Of a stretch of 64,000 nucleotides of DNA, positions 8,742 through 17,003 are shown piece by piece. The stretch is from an uncultured Clostridia bacterium (GTDB taxonomy: Bacteria; Bacillota; Clostridia; Lachnospirales; Lachnospiraceae): assembly GCA_947385955.1 (NCBI GenBank), contig CANDNA010000011.1:23539-87538 (forward strand), written 5' to 3'. A model generated the notes under the pieces. The model made no database searches, had not been told where the DNA came from, and was given only the letters and a program-made list of their open reading frames with translations. Position 1 is the stretch's first letter. Every line of letters begins with the position of its first letter. Both the position numbers and the translations under genes were made by a program.

Positions 8742-9428
8742 TTACGGCCGCAAAATCCTTACCGCTTCAAAGGCTTCCACATAATGGGCCCCGGCCACAC
8801 CGCCCCACCGGGCAGCCACAGCCCGCAGCATTTCCAGAGAGCGTGGGTGGGGATAGGCACACAGTTCTGTCTCATAGGCCTGCATGGCTGTCAGCTTCTT
8901 TTCAAACTGCTCTTCTGTCAGCTTTATAAACACATTGGGGGCAAACTGGGCGTCCCCATAGGCGAAATTCCATTCGGTAGAGGAAACTGTCTCAAATGCA
9001 TAAAGCTCCCGTACCGACTGGCCTTCCATGGGCCGGGTGGCCGTCAGCACCGCCCGGTAAGTGAGCGTATGATCCACATTCAGATCTCCTCCATGATGGG
9101 TATAGACCACGGCAGGCGAAAGGGCGCTGATCTTTTGCTCCACTGCTTTGACCAGCTCCAGCAAATCCACACTGTCAAACCGGTTATCGGCAAAATTTTC
9201 AAAAAACACTTCCCGGATTCCCAATATGCGGGCTGCCTCTTTGGTATTGGCGTGCAGACGCCCTATAAGCTCCGCTCCCGCATCCTCTCTTTTTTCAAAC
9301 CGTGAAGTCTGTCCCTCTCCCAGTATCAGGGCATACACATTGTCACCGCACTCCGCATGCCTGGCAGCGGTCCCGCCCACTCCCAATATCTCATCGTCCG
9401 GATGGGCTGCCACAATCAAAACATTCAT
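8742..9428 (-). CDS. PIG-L family (LmbE-like) N-deacetylase in the Pse operon
   Basis: The 228 residues form a complete LmbE/PIG-L domain. The zinc and catalytic motif AHPDDE is at 8-13, and the third-ligand region THHGGDLNVDH lies near residue 110-120. Family members remove N-acetyl groups from sugars such as GlcNAc-PI, GlcNAc-inositol, teicoplanin aglycone sugars and GlcNAc-malate. It is not part of the canonical Pse pathway. The start overlaps the upstream GNAT-formyltransferase fusion by ATGA, so the two are made together. A deacetylase coupled to a formyltransferase-like domain suggests swapping an N-acetyl for another acyl group on a Pse intermediate. The substrate is inferred, not shown. 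Confidence 0.88.
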   Translation of the reverse strand: MNVLIVAAHPDDEILGVGGTAARHAECGDNVYALILGEGQTSRFEKREDAGAELIGRLHANTKEAARILGIREVFFENFADNRFDSVDLLELVKAVEQKISALSPAVVYTHHGGDLNVDHTLTYRAVLTATRPMEGQSVRELYAFETVSSTEWNFAYGDAQFAPNVFIKLTEEQFEKKLTAMQAYETELCAYPHPRSLEMLRAVAARWGGVAGAHYVEAFEAVRILRP

Positions 9429-10630
9429 TCTCTGTCCGTCCTTTTCTCAAACCTTACCTGCGCCGTTACCCGGCCATTCTGAAAATCAGCTCCATAAAAC
9501 CGCAATGTATACTCTCCCAGGCGGATAAACGCATTGGGATAGCCTTCCCCGTCCAGCATACGGATGTAATCATAGATAGTTTTCTCATCCATCTGCGGCA
9601 AAAGCTGCCCGTCCTCCGGTTTCCTGCGCTTAAATACCACCGCTTCCCCGCTCTGGGGCACCGGGTCTGGCCTGTGTTCCAGCAGGTACGGAATCATTTT
9701 TGAAAACACAATGCCGGAAGCCCGCCGCAAAACCTCTTCTGCCGTCCCTTCCAGAGAAAGCTCCTCTTTCAGATACACATCGCCCGTATCCAGCCCTGCA
9801 TCCACCCGGATGGCAGACAGCCTGGTGTGGGTATGTCCCCGCACAATCAGATTCTGCAGAGGGCTGCCCCCTCTGCCATAAGGCAGATCTGTCATATGAA
9901 ATACCACACAGGGAAACCGGCTGTAAATCGCCTCCGGTATCAGATACGACCAGTGCGGGAAAAACACATACACAGGAGACAACGCCTCCACCCGTTCCCG
10001 GGTCAGCTCTTCTTTCTTTGTGATGACGCTTATGTCATATTCTGTGTCATATCTTTCCTTCATCTGACGGGCCAGCTCTGCATTCCAGGATTTCTGCGTA
10101 CAGATCAGGATGGCCGGACGCTGCCTGCGTACATCCTCACAGACTTTTTCAAAGACCAGACAGCCGTCCTCCTCCTTCTTTTCAAAACCGCATTTTTCAA
10201 ACACACGGGCTGAGGCCGGATTGCTCTTCTTCACCCTGCCTGTAAATGTCCTGACCCTCTTCCCTGCGCCGGCAAACTCTTCCTGTGCCCGTTCCATCCC
10301 CTGTTCCAGAAGGGAGGCGCCATATCCCTGTCCCCGCAGGGAGGATACGACAGAATAATCGATTTCCGCCCTGCCGTCCTCCAGATCCAGCCGTATCTGT
10401 CCCACACATTTTTCCGACATATCTGTCATATAAATAAAACCGATATAGATCAGACAATTTTCATCTGCCAGCTTCCCCTTCAGCCACTGCAGATGCTCTT
10501 CCCAGACAATTTCTTCCTGAGAAAAGGCATTCCGCCTCACATCCATATCATTGGCCCAGGAAAATAACAACTCCCCATCCCCTGCGCCTGCCCGCCTTAC
10601 ATGCAGCCGCCTCCTGCCTGCATCCTTCAT
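9425..10630 (-). CDS. Fusion of GNAT acetyltransferase (PseH-like) and formyltransferase-like domain
   Basis: The 401 residues hold two enzymes. Residues about 8-162 form a GNAT domain with SWANDMDVRRN, an acetyl-CoA loop LRGQGYG (98-104) and NPASARVFEKCGFE (137-150). It occupies the pseH slot and would 4-N-acetylate the UDP-amino-sugar. Residues about 172-335 resemble the methionyl-tRNA/ArnA formyltransferase domain: FHMTDLPYGRGGSPLQN (244-260) and VDAGLDTGD (276-284). His245 and Asp281 have the same 36-residue spacing as the catalytic His and Asp of Fmt, but the catalytic Asn two residues before the His is Val243. Residues about 337-395 look like the Fmt C-terminal domain. It overlaps pseI by ATGA. 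Whether the second domain is active is open. Confidence 0.85.
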   Translation of the reverse strand: MKDAGRRRLHVRRAGAGDGELLFSWANDMDVRRNAFSQEEIVWEEHLQWLKGKLADENCLIYIGFIYMTDMSEKCVGQIRLDLEDGRAEIDYSVVSSLRGQGYGASLLEQGMERAQEEFAGAGKRVRTFTGRVKKSNPASARVFEKCGFEKKEEDGCLVFEKVCEDVRRQRPAILICTQKSWNAELARQMKERYDTEYDISVITKKEELTRERVEALSPVYVFFPHWSYLIPEAIYSRFPCVVFHMTDLPYGRGGSPLQNLIVRGHTHTRLSAIRVDAGLDTGDVYLKEELSLEGTAEEVLRRASGIVFSKMIPYLLEHRPDPVPQSGEAVVFKRRKPEDGQLLPQMDEKTIYDYIRMLDGEGYPNAFIRLGEYTLRFYGADFQNGRVTAQVRFEKRTDRE

Positions 10631-11700
10631 TTTATTTCTCCCCGTATCATATCCATCTGCAGCGGCGTCCCCCGCTTTAAATCCGCCGCCGCTTTTTTTC
10701 CCAGCACCGCTTCATAATACTTGGGGGCCAGTCCGTTGGAGGGACGGATCACACGGATGTTTTCTTCTGTCAGTATTTCTCCGGCCCGGATGTCCTGTAC
10801 CACAAACACGGAACGACGGAATGCCAGATTCCCCTGCTCACCCTCTGTGGCGCCAAAGCTGGCACTGCCCACGGCCCGCTGGGCTGCCCGTACATCCCGC
10901 ACCATCGCCGCAAACTCTGTTGGTTCCATTGAAAACGAGGAATCCGGATTTTTGATTTTCCGGTCCAGGCAGAAATGCTTTTCAATGATCCTGCCGCCCA
11001 GCGCCACTGCAGCCACGGCGCCCACAGACCCCATCGAATGATCGGACAGTCCTGTCGGCACATTGAAAATCCGTTCCATCTCTGTCATAGCCGCCAGATT
11101 CATATGTTCCGAAACCGCCGGATAGGCACTGGCACAGCGCAGCAGGGCGAGCTGACTGCATCCCGCTTCCCTTGCTGCCTCCACCGCTTCTCTGATTTCC
11201 TGTAAAGTCCCCATTCCGGTTGACATAATCATCGGTTTGCCTTTGGAGGCCACATAGCGGATCAACGGGATATCCACCAGCTCAAAGGAAGCAATTTTAT
11301 AAAACTGCATACCGATGCTTTCCAGAAAATCCACCGATGTCCGGTCAAAGGGAGTGGAAAAAAAATCAATCCCCACCCTTTTTGCCTCTTCCATCAGACT
11401 GGCCTGCCACTCCCAGGGCGTATAGGCTTTCTGATAAAGGCCATACAGATTTTCCCCCTTCCAGGTCCCGTCCTCAATATGAAAGCAGGCATTGTCACAG
11501 TCTATGGTCATGGTATCCGCCGTATAGGTCTGGATTTTCACGCAGTCCGCACCGGATTCCTTTGCCGCATGGATGATTTCCCTGGCATGCTCCAGGCTGC
11601 CCGCATGGTTTGCCGACATTTCGGCTATGATATAGACCGGGTGCTCTCCTCCGATCTGCCGCTCTCCGATTTTGATTACAGGTTTCTTCTTCTCCGGCAT
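10627..11700 (-). CDS. pseI: PseI, pseudaminic acid synthase
   Basis: The 357-residue protein has a NeuB-type TIM barrel: IIAEMSANHAG (24-34), ADCVKIQTYTADTMTIDC, STPFDRTSVDFLE, KIASFEL, STGMGTLQEI and GLSDHSMGSVGAVAAVALG. A C-terminal SAF/antifreeze-like domain (about 293-352) includes FVVQDIRAGEILTEENIRV. The barrel sequence fits PseI better than the sialic or legionaminic acid synthases because the operon carries the inverting PseB branch. It condenses phosphoenolpyruvate with 6-deoxy-AltdiNAc to give pseudaminic acid. A GAGG box lies 7 nt before the start, 13 nt after pseF. Confidence 0.93.
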   Translation of the reverse strand: MPEKKKPVIKIGERQIGGEHPVYIIAEMSANHAGSLEHAREIIHAAKESGADCVKIQTYTADTMTIDCDNACFHIEDGTWKGENLYGLYQKAYTPWEWQASLMEEAKRVGIDFFSTPFDRTSVDFLESIGMQFYKIASFELVDIPLIRYVASKGKPMIMSTGMGTLQEIREAVEAAREAGCSQLALLRCASAYPAVSEHMNLAAMTEMERIFNVPTGLSDHSMGSVGAVAAVALGGRIIEKHFCLDRKIKNPDSSFSMEPTEFAAMVRDVRAAQRAVGSASFGATEGEQGNLAFRRSVFVVQDIRAGEILTEENIRVIRPSNGLAPKYYEAVLGKKAAADLKRGTPLQMDMIRGEIK

Positions 11701-11713
11701 CCTTCCACCTCGT

Positions 11714-12415
11714 TTACTTTCCTTTTTTCATCATCTGATATTTCAGTTCTGCCAGTTCCCAGTCGGTTTCATTGTCAATGTCCTGCACTTCCAGCTCCGG
11801 CATTTCAATCGAAACAGTCCTGTCCGTAAAAATTTGCCGCTTTTGTAAAAACTGCTCCGTCCGCAGCAGATAAAACTGGCCGCAGTCATGAAAATAAGGC
11901 TCCAGATCCTGAGAACGGGTACCGGCATGCTCTGGATGCTTCATTACCGTCAGCCCGCCGCGGATCACAAAAGCCCGCTGAGGCGGAAAAGAGTACCGCA
12001 CCACCGGCACCACCGAATCCGCGCCGCTCTCTGTCAGCAGCGCTGCAGCCTGCTGCAGCTTCCCTGCCGTTACAAAAGGGGCCGTGGGATACAGGCAGCA
12101 TACCTCTTCAAAGCTCTCTCCCCGCTCTCTGTAAGCGTCCAATACCTCCAGCAGCACCTCCGCCGTTGTGGCAAAATCCCCGGCATTTTCCCTGCTCCGC
12201 AGAAAGGGCACCTGTGCCCCGGCTGCTCTGGCCGTTTTTGCAATCTCCGGGCTGTCCGTGGATACCATGACCTCATCAAACAGGCCGCTTTCCAGGGCAG
12301 CTTCCACCGGATAGGCCAGCATGGGCCTGCCGCAGAAGGGCCTGATATTTTTTCCCGGAATCCTCTTACTGCCTCCTCTGGCAGTAATGATAGCAATCCG
12401 TTTTTTCTGTTCCAT
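11714..12415 (-). CDS. pseF: PseF, CMP-pseudaminic acid cytidylyltransferase
   Basis: The start chosen gives 233 residues, the normal size for the family. The N terminus has IAIITARGGSKRIPGKNI (about 6-23), the CTP-binding signature of NeuA/PseF/LegF enzymes, followed by MVSTDSPEIA, CLYPTAPF, and DIDNETDWELAELKY near the end. The reaction is CTP plus pseudaminic acid to CMP-Pse and pyrophosphate, activating the sugar for transfer. The frame is open for another 50 codons upstream, but these lie over the end of pseC and have no family similarity. A GAAGG box stands 11 nt before the ATG at 12415. Confidence 0.92.
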   Translation of the reverse strand: MEQKKRIAIITARGGSKRIPGKNIRPFCGRPMLAYPVEAALESGLFDEVMVSTDSPEIAKTARAAGAQVPFLRSRENAGDFATTAEVLLEVLDAYRERGESFEEVCCLYPTAPFVTAGKLQQAAALLTESGADSVVPVVRYSFPPQRAFVIRGGLTVMKHPEHAGTRSQDLEPYFHDCGQFYLLRTEQFLQKRQIFTDRTVSIEMPELEVQDIDNETDWELAELKYQMMKKGK

Positions 12416-12438
12416 GTATCTTCTGTCCTTCTTTCCCT

Positions 12439-13632
12439 TTATTTCCGATAATATGTGCACAGTTTCCGTACTGCTTCGATCACATCCGATACGTCCTGAT
12501 CTGTCATGGAATAGTACAGAGGCAGGCTCATGATCTCCCCGTACAGCTTTTCCGCTTCCGGACACAGCCCCTTTTCATACCCGAGATGCTCATAATAGGG
12601 ATGCCAGTACACGGGAATATAATGTACATTACAGCATATATTTTCTGCTGCCATAGCATCAAAAAACTGCTTCCGGTCTATGGTCAGCCGCTCCGGTCTG
12701 AGCCTTAAAATATACAGGTGCCTGGTTGTTTCGGACTGTTCGATCTCCTGCTGTACCGCCACTTCCGGAATCTCCTGGAATGCCTCATTGTACCTGGCCA
12801 CAATCTCACTTCTCCGTCCGGAAAACAACTCCAGCTTGTCAAGCTGGCTGCGGATTAAAGCAGCCTGAATGTCCGTCATCCGGTAATTCATCCCCAGTGC
12901 CAGTTGTTCATAATACCAGCCTCCCTGGGACTTATGTTCCAGCAAAGACTCATCTCTTGTGATTCCATGTGCCCGGAACAGCCTGACTTTGGTATAGATG
13001 TCACTGTCATTGGTCAGGACGGCGCCTCCCTCTCCTCCGGTGACGGTTTTTACCGGATGAAAGCTGAATGTGGTCAGATCCGCAATCGAACCCACCGGCC
13101 TGCCGTTATAACGGGTACCGATGGAATGGGCCGCATCTTCAATCAGAAGGATTCCCCGCTCCCGGCACAGGGCCAGCAGCGCATCCAGCTCCGCCGCCTG
13201 TCCGGTAAAATCCACTGCCACCACAGCTTTTGTGGCATCGGTGATCTTTTCGGCCACAGATGCCGGATCTATATTATACGTATGGGGATTGATATCGGCA
13301 AACACCACTCTGGCGCCGCAGTACAATGCACAGTTGGCCGAAGCCGCAAATGTAATGGGGGTGGTAATTACCTCATCCCCCTCCTGTATCCCCGCTGCCT
13401 GACATGCCACATGCAATGCAGCCGTTCCGTTGCTGACCACTGCCGCATGTCCTGCTCCTGTCAGATCGCACAGCCGCTGTTCCAGCTTCGTAATTTCCGG
13501 CCCGCATGTTAAATTGTCACTGCACAGTACACGGACCACAGCTTCGATATCCGCTTTATCCAGATACTGATGTCCATAAAACAGCTTACTGCTCCGGACG
13601 GGCCTGCCGCCTTCCACAGCCGGTTTTTCCAT
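12439..13632 (-). CDS. pseC: PseC, UDP-4-amino-4,6-dideoxy-beta-L-AltNAc transaminase
   Basis: The 397-residue DegT-family PLP enzyme has GHAAVVSNGTAALHVACQAA (61-80), GDEVITTPITFAASANCALY (85-104), EDAAHSIGTRY and FSFHPVKTVTGGEGGAVLTN, with the Schiff-base Lys at 195. It aminates the C4 keto group of the PseB product using glutamate. Distinguishing it from legionaminic-type aminotransferases rests on its pairing with an inverting dehydratase. An AAGGAG box precedes the start by 9 nt. A stable hairpin lies in the 132-nt gap to pseB, so pseC and the genes after it may be expressed at a different level from pseB. Confidence 0.92.
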   Translation of the reverse strand: MEKPAVEGGRPVRSSKLFYGHQYLDKADIEAVVRVLCSDNLTCGPEITKLEQRLCDLTGAGHAAVVSNGTAALHVACQAAGIQEGDEVITTPITFAASANCALYCGARVVFADINPHTYNIDPASVAEKITDATKAVVAVDFTGQAAELDALLALCRERGILLIEDAAHSIGTRYNGRPVGSIADLTTFSFHPVKTVTGGEGGAVLTNDSDIYTKVRLFRAHGITRDESLLEHKSQGGWYYEQLALGMNYRMTDIQAALIRSQLDKLELFSGRRSEIVARYNEAFQEIPEVAVQQEIEQSETTRHLYILRLRPERLTIDRKQFFDAMAAENICCNVHYIPVYWHPYYEHLGYEKGLCPEAEKLYGEIMSLPLYYSMTDQDVSDVIEAVRKLCTYYRK

Positions 13633-13667
13633 ATTGGTATGCTCCTTTCCATGCGCACCTGCGCAGA

Positions 13668-13706
13668 TAAAACAATAGAAAGTACGCTCCGCGGACTTTC
13701 TATTGT
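13668..13706 (-). terminator. Hairpin between pseB and pseC, possible attenuator or weak terminator
   Basis: On the minus strand a 12-bp perfect stem (ACAATAGAAAGT paired with ACTTTCTATTGT; 13695-13706 and 13672-13683) encloses an 11-nt GC-rich loop, and three further U follow the final U of the stem. It lies inside the pse operon, between the pseB stop and the pseC ribosome site. The stem is AU-rich and the U tract short, so it may only partly terminate, or may protect a processed mRNA end. Confidence 0.5.
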
Positions 13707-13764
13707 GATGTATCGGGATTTCGGGCCGACTGCAGTGACAGCACCCGGCCGGTTCCTTTTCTTT

Positions 13765-14769
13765 TTATTTCTCCAGTTCCACCGTTTTCAGGCGTTCCCG
13801 GATCTGTTCCACATCCAGCCACTGGGAATTGCTGCCCGAACTGTAGGCAAAGCCCTCTGCCACCTTTATCCCGGTAGGCCGGGGCTTCCTGGACTCGCTC
13901 CATACCATCTGAGGATAGACAATAAAGTGATTGTCATATTCCCATGTCGTCAGGGAGTCCTCCACAGTCACCATAATCTCATGCAGCTTTTCTCCCGGCC
14001 GGATACCCACCTGGGGCATCTCACAGCCCGGCAGCATAGCCTGCGCCAGATCTGTCACCTTAAAAGAAGGAATCTTGGAAATAAAAGTCTCTCCGCCCTT
14101 AGCCTCTGCCAGCGCTTTGATCACCAGTTCCACCCCTTCTGTCAGACTGATCCAGAAACGGGTCATACGATAATCCGTAATCGGAAGCTCTTTTCCGCCG
14201 TTTTGAATGATATTATGGAAAAACGGAATTACCGATCCTCTGCTGCCTGCCACATTGCCATATCTGACAATAGAAAAGCAGATCTTTTTGGAGCCTGCAT
14301 AGGCATTGGCTGCAATAAACAGCTTATCCGATACCAGCTTGGTACCCCCGTACAGATTCACCGGATTGACTGCCTTATCCGTAGACAGCGCCACTACCTT
14401 TTCCACACTGCCGCTGTCCAGCGCCGCGTCGATCACATTCTGCGCACCGTGGATATTGGTCTTGATGGCCTCGTCCGGATTGTATTCACAGGCAGGCACC
14501 TGCTTCAGCGCCGCTGCATGAATCACATAATCCACGCCTTCCAGCGCCCGTCTGAGGCGCTCTTTGTCCCTTACATCCCCGATAAAAAAGCGGAGCTGAT
14601 TCTCTTTATTCAGTTCCCGGAACTCGTTCTGCATAATGAACTGCTTAAACTCATCCCTGGAATAAATAATAATCTTTTTGGGATGATAATGGGTCAGCGC
14701 ATATCTGGTAAAGCTCTTTCCAAACGATCCGGTTCCTCCGGTTATCAGTATTGTCTTATCATTCAACAT
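13765..14769 (-). CDS. pseB: PseB, UDP-GlcNAc 4,6-dehydratase (inverting)
   Basis: The 334-residue SDR protein matches the length of Helicobacter and Campylobacter PseB (about 333). The Rossmann motif is TGGTGSFGKSF at about 10-20. It continues with YSRDEFKQF, ALSTDKAVNPVNLYGGTKLV holding the active-site Lys and Tyr-x3-Lys, and YGNVAGSRGSVIPFF. It performs 4,6-dehydration with C5 inversion of UDP-GlcNAc, the committed step to pseudaminic acid. CapD/FlaA1-type dehydratases are related, but the following pseC, F, I and G settle the role. The ATG at 14769 has GGAGG 7 nt upstream; an ATG at 14784 would overlap that box. A promoter is visible just upstream. Confidence 0.94.
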   Translation of the reverse strand: MLNDKTILITGGTGSFGKSFTRYALTHYHPKKIIIYSRDEFKQFIMQNEFRELNKENQLRFFIGDVRDKERLRRALEGVDYVIHAAALKQVPACEYNPDEAIKTNIHGAQNVIDAALDSGSVEKVVALSTDKAVNPVNLYGGTKLVSDKLFIAANAYAGSKKICFSIVRYGNVAGSRGSVIPFFHNIIQNGGKELPITDYRMTRFWISLTEGVELVIKALAEAKGGETFISKIPSFKVTDLAQAMLPGCEMPQVGIRPGEKLHEIMVTVEDSLTTWEYDNHFIVYPQMVWSESRKPRPTGIKVAEGFAYSSGSNSQWLDVEQIRERLKTVELEK

Positions 14770-14805
14770 CGTCTGTCCTCCCATTCCTGGTACAAAATCA
14801 GTCTT

Positions 14806-14834
14806 ATCTTACCATATATTTCCTGTCTTAGCAA
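14806..14834 (-). promoter_or_regulatory. SigA-type promoter of the pse operon
   Basis: On the minus strand -35 TTGCTA (14829-14834) and -10 TAAGAT (14806-14811) are 17 nt apart, with a TGG extension directly before the -10. The leader to pseB would be about 30 nt. It sits in the 77-nt gap after the upstream membrane-protein gene, so the Pse genes can be transcribed apart from the rest of the locus. Confidence 0.6.
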
Positions 14835-14846
14835 ACTCTGTGCATT

Positions 14847-17003
14847 TTATCGTTCTGTAAACAGCCAAATCTGTTCCCCGCTGCCGGTGTATGGTTCCAC
14901 AGCCAGCTCTCCGTCCCTGGCCGTCAGGGCAAAGCCCCCGTCACAAGTGATAGCATAACCCTTTTCCCCATCCGGTATACCCGCCTTTCTCAAAGCATCC
15001 GATGTGCCTCCTTCCTCCCGGCCGGACACCGGCACAATCTTCCACATAACAGATTCGCAGTCCTGTGCCGCCCTTACCGGGCCCTCGGCAGGACTGCCGT
15101 CAAAAGAAAGCAGATACTGGGTGGACTTCAGCCGCAGGAAATCATACCCATACTCATGATACACACTGACCATATCCCCGCCGTTTTCCGATACGGGTGA
15201 AAGGCCCGCCCGGGGCATTCCCCGCTCATCCGGTACATCCAGTGATGACACTGCCTGCTCCGGCATCAGAAGAGGCCGCAGCCTGTAATAGCCGTTTGCC
15301 AGCACAGCCTCCTGTTTTGCCGCCTCTGCATCCTGCTCCGTCCTGGCTTCTGTATAGGAAACCGTATCCTCCTGCAGCCGGAACAGGGCCTGAAAAATAC
15401 CCACAGGCAAAAGCCCCACCAGGGCTGTCACCACAGCCAGGACAGCCAGCACCGTCACGCCTGCCCGGTCAGGTTTTTTCTCCTCCGTAAAGGCCAATAC
15501 CCGTTCCGCTGCTGCCAGATAGCCGGAAACAGCACAGGGAATCAGCAAAAGAAAATAGAACAGCGTATACTGGGCATAGGTTTCCCAAAACAGTTGAAAG
15601 AGAAAGCCGCCGATCAATACCACCGCAAAGAACAGTCCTGTGATTTTTTCCCGCTTTCCCCGTAAAAGCGCCCAGCTAAGCGCCCCCATCAGTACAAGGG
15701 CATGAAAGAGATTGGCCCACTTAACCAGCCCGTTCCGGTTATCTTCCCGCAGCATCCTCCGGATGAGAGCAGGCCGCTCTGTCTGTGCTTCCGGCCTGTT
15801 ATTGGCCACCAGACTTTCAAAGGTAGGCTCATTCCATTCCATTGCAATTTTCCTGCCCATAAACTCCGCAAAATGCATGGGGGTGTCGGTCAGTCTGGCC
15901 AGACGCCGTTTCAGCTCCTCTCCTGCTGCCTGTGCTGCCTTCCCGGTATCCAGATCGTTTTCCAGATAAACTTCCCGGTTATAGCCGTCAAACTTTACCG
16001 GCCTGCCTTCCTCATCCTCACCAAAAGCCATCGTCACCCAGGCGATCATCGGAGAACCTTCCGACAGAGGAAACCCCAGCCTGTGTTCCACCAGAAGATC
16101 CGATCCTTTGCCAAGCAGTGACACCGCTGCCAGAATACATACCATACCGATCAGATTCTGATACCGTCTGCTGCTCCAGAAATCCACCAGCAGAAATACC
16201 AGCAGTGCCACCATAAAAATCAAAAATGTATTTTTCAGCCATACCCCGGCGGCGCACAGCAACACGCAGCCCGCCAGAAACCGGATGCGCCTCTCTTCCA
16301 GATACCGCAGCAGCAGATACACGGCTCCCATAATACAGGCAAAGCCGGGCACATTGCCATAAATAAACGTTACATAAAACAAATAGGGCCAGAACAGCAT
16401 ACAGGCCAAAAGGACCGGCAGTTCCCTGTCCCTGCTGCCAAAGATTATGACAGAGCTTTTTGCCACCAGATTCAGGGAGATCACGATACAGATCACGTTC
16501 ATGATCTGAAACGCCAGATAATTCAGATTACCGAATACGGCAAAAAATCCCCACAGAAATACGGTAATACGGGACTGGAACGGCCAGTATACAAAGTAGC
16601 TTTCATTGGCAAACAGCGAGAAATCATACTTTCGCAGCCCCACCGCCCCATTGCTGATGGCCAGTTGGTCACCATGCGGATGAATCTGATTGGAAACCAC
16701 AAAAAAGACCAGGAACAAAAACAAAAGACCATTCAAAACCACATATATCCATCGCCGGTGTCCGTCCAGCCATATCCCGATCCCCGTTCCCCATTTTTTC
16801 AGGACAGCCAAAGCTCCCACCAGGGCAGCATACCCAAACAGAGCTTTCCAGGGCGTGTCCGAAACAAAGAGGGCCGGCTCCCCTACAAAGCAATAATTTG
16901 TACTGTACAGGCTCAACAGGGTCAGATACCCCACAAACAGCACAAATAAAGACAATACAAGGGCACGAAATACGGCGTCCAGTTTTTCTGACAGTTTTGT
17001 CAT
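14847..17003 (-). CDS. GT-C-like membrane protein with C-terminal ricin-type domain
   Basis: The 718-residue protein has about ten or more transmembrane helices (residues about 13-530) and a soluble C-terminal part. HPHGDQLAISNG lies in an outer loop after the third helix, the place of the acidic GT-C motif. The last 150 residues (568-718) begin GYYRLRP and include SVMWKIVPV, GYAITCDGGFALTARDGELA and GSGEQIWLFTER. This looks like a ricin-type beta-trefoil: the repeated hydrophobic pattern with Q-x-W is a known lectin signature. The start is the ATG at 17003, which overlaps the upstream stop by ATGA; a GTG at 17024 lies inside the upstream gene. A polymer-binding lectin on a glycosyltransferase is inference. 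Confidence 0.6.
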   Translation of the reverse strand: MTKLSEKLDAVFRALVLSLFVLFVGYLTLLSLYSTNYCFVGEPALFVSDTPWKALFGYAALVGALAVLKKWGTGIGIWLDGHRRWIYVVLNGLLFLFLVFFVVSNQIHPHGDQLAISNGAVGLRKYDFSLFANESYFVYWPFQSRITVFLWGFFAVFGNLNYLAFQIMNVICIVISLNLVAKSSVIIFGSRDRELPVLLACMLFWPYLFYVTFIYGNVPGFACIMGAVYLLLRYLEERRIRFLAGCVLLCAAGVWLKNTFLIFMVALLVFLLVDFWSSRRYQNLIGMVCILAAVSLLGKGSDLLVEHRLGFPLSEGSPMIAWVTMAFGEDEEGRPVKFDGYNREVYLENDLDTGKAAQAAGEELKRRLARLTDTPMHFAEFMGRKIAMEWNEPTFESLVANNRPEAQTERPALIRRMLREDNRNGLVKWANLFHALVLMGALSWALLRGKREKITGLFFAVVLIGGFLFQLFWETYAQYTLFYFLLLIPCAVSGYLAAAERVLAFTEEKKPDRAGVTVLAVLAVVTALVGLLPVGIFQALFRLQEDTVSYTEARTEQDAEAAKQEAVLANGYYRLRPLLMPEQAVSSLDVPDERGMPRAGLSPVSENGGDMVSVYHEYGYDFLRLKSTQYLLSFDGSPAEGPVRAAQDCESVMWKIVPVSGREEGGTSDALRKAGIPDGEKGYAITCDGGFALTARDGELAVEPYTGSGEQIWLFTER

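Noticed and set aside
10627..14769. Legionaminic or sialic acid pathway instead of pseudaminic acid
   Set aside because: The dehydratase is of the inverting PseB type, the hydrolase matches PseG with its His17, and no NeuC or retaining LegB-type gene is present.
13570..14958. A 462-codon open frame on the plus strand opposite pseB
   Set aside because: pseB has full family similarity, a promoter and a ribosome site; the plus-strand frame spans a terminator-like hairpin and the pseB promoter.
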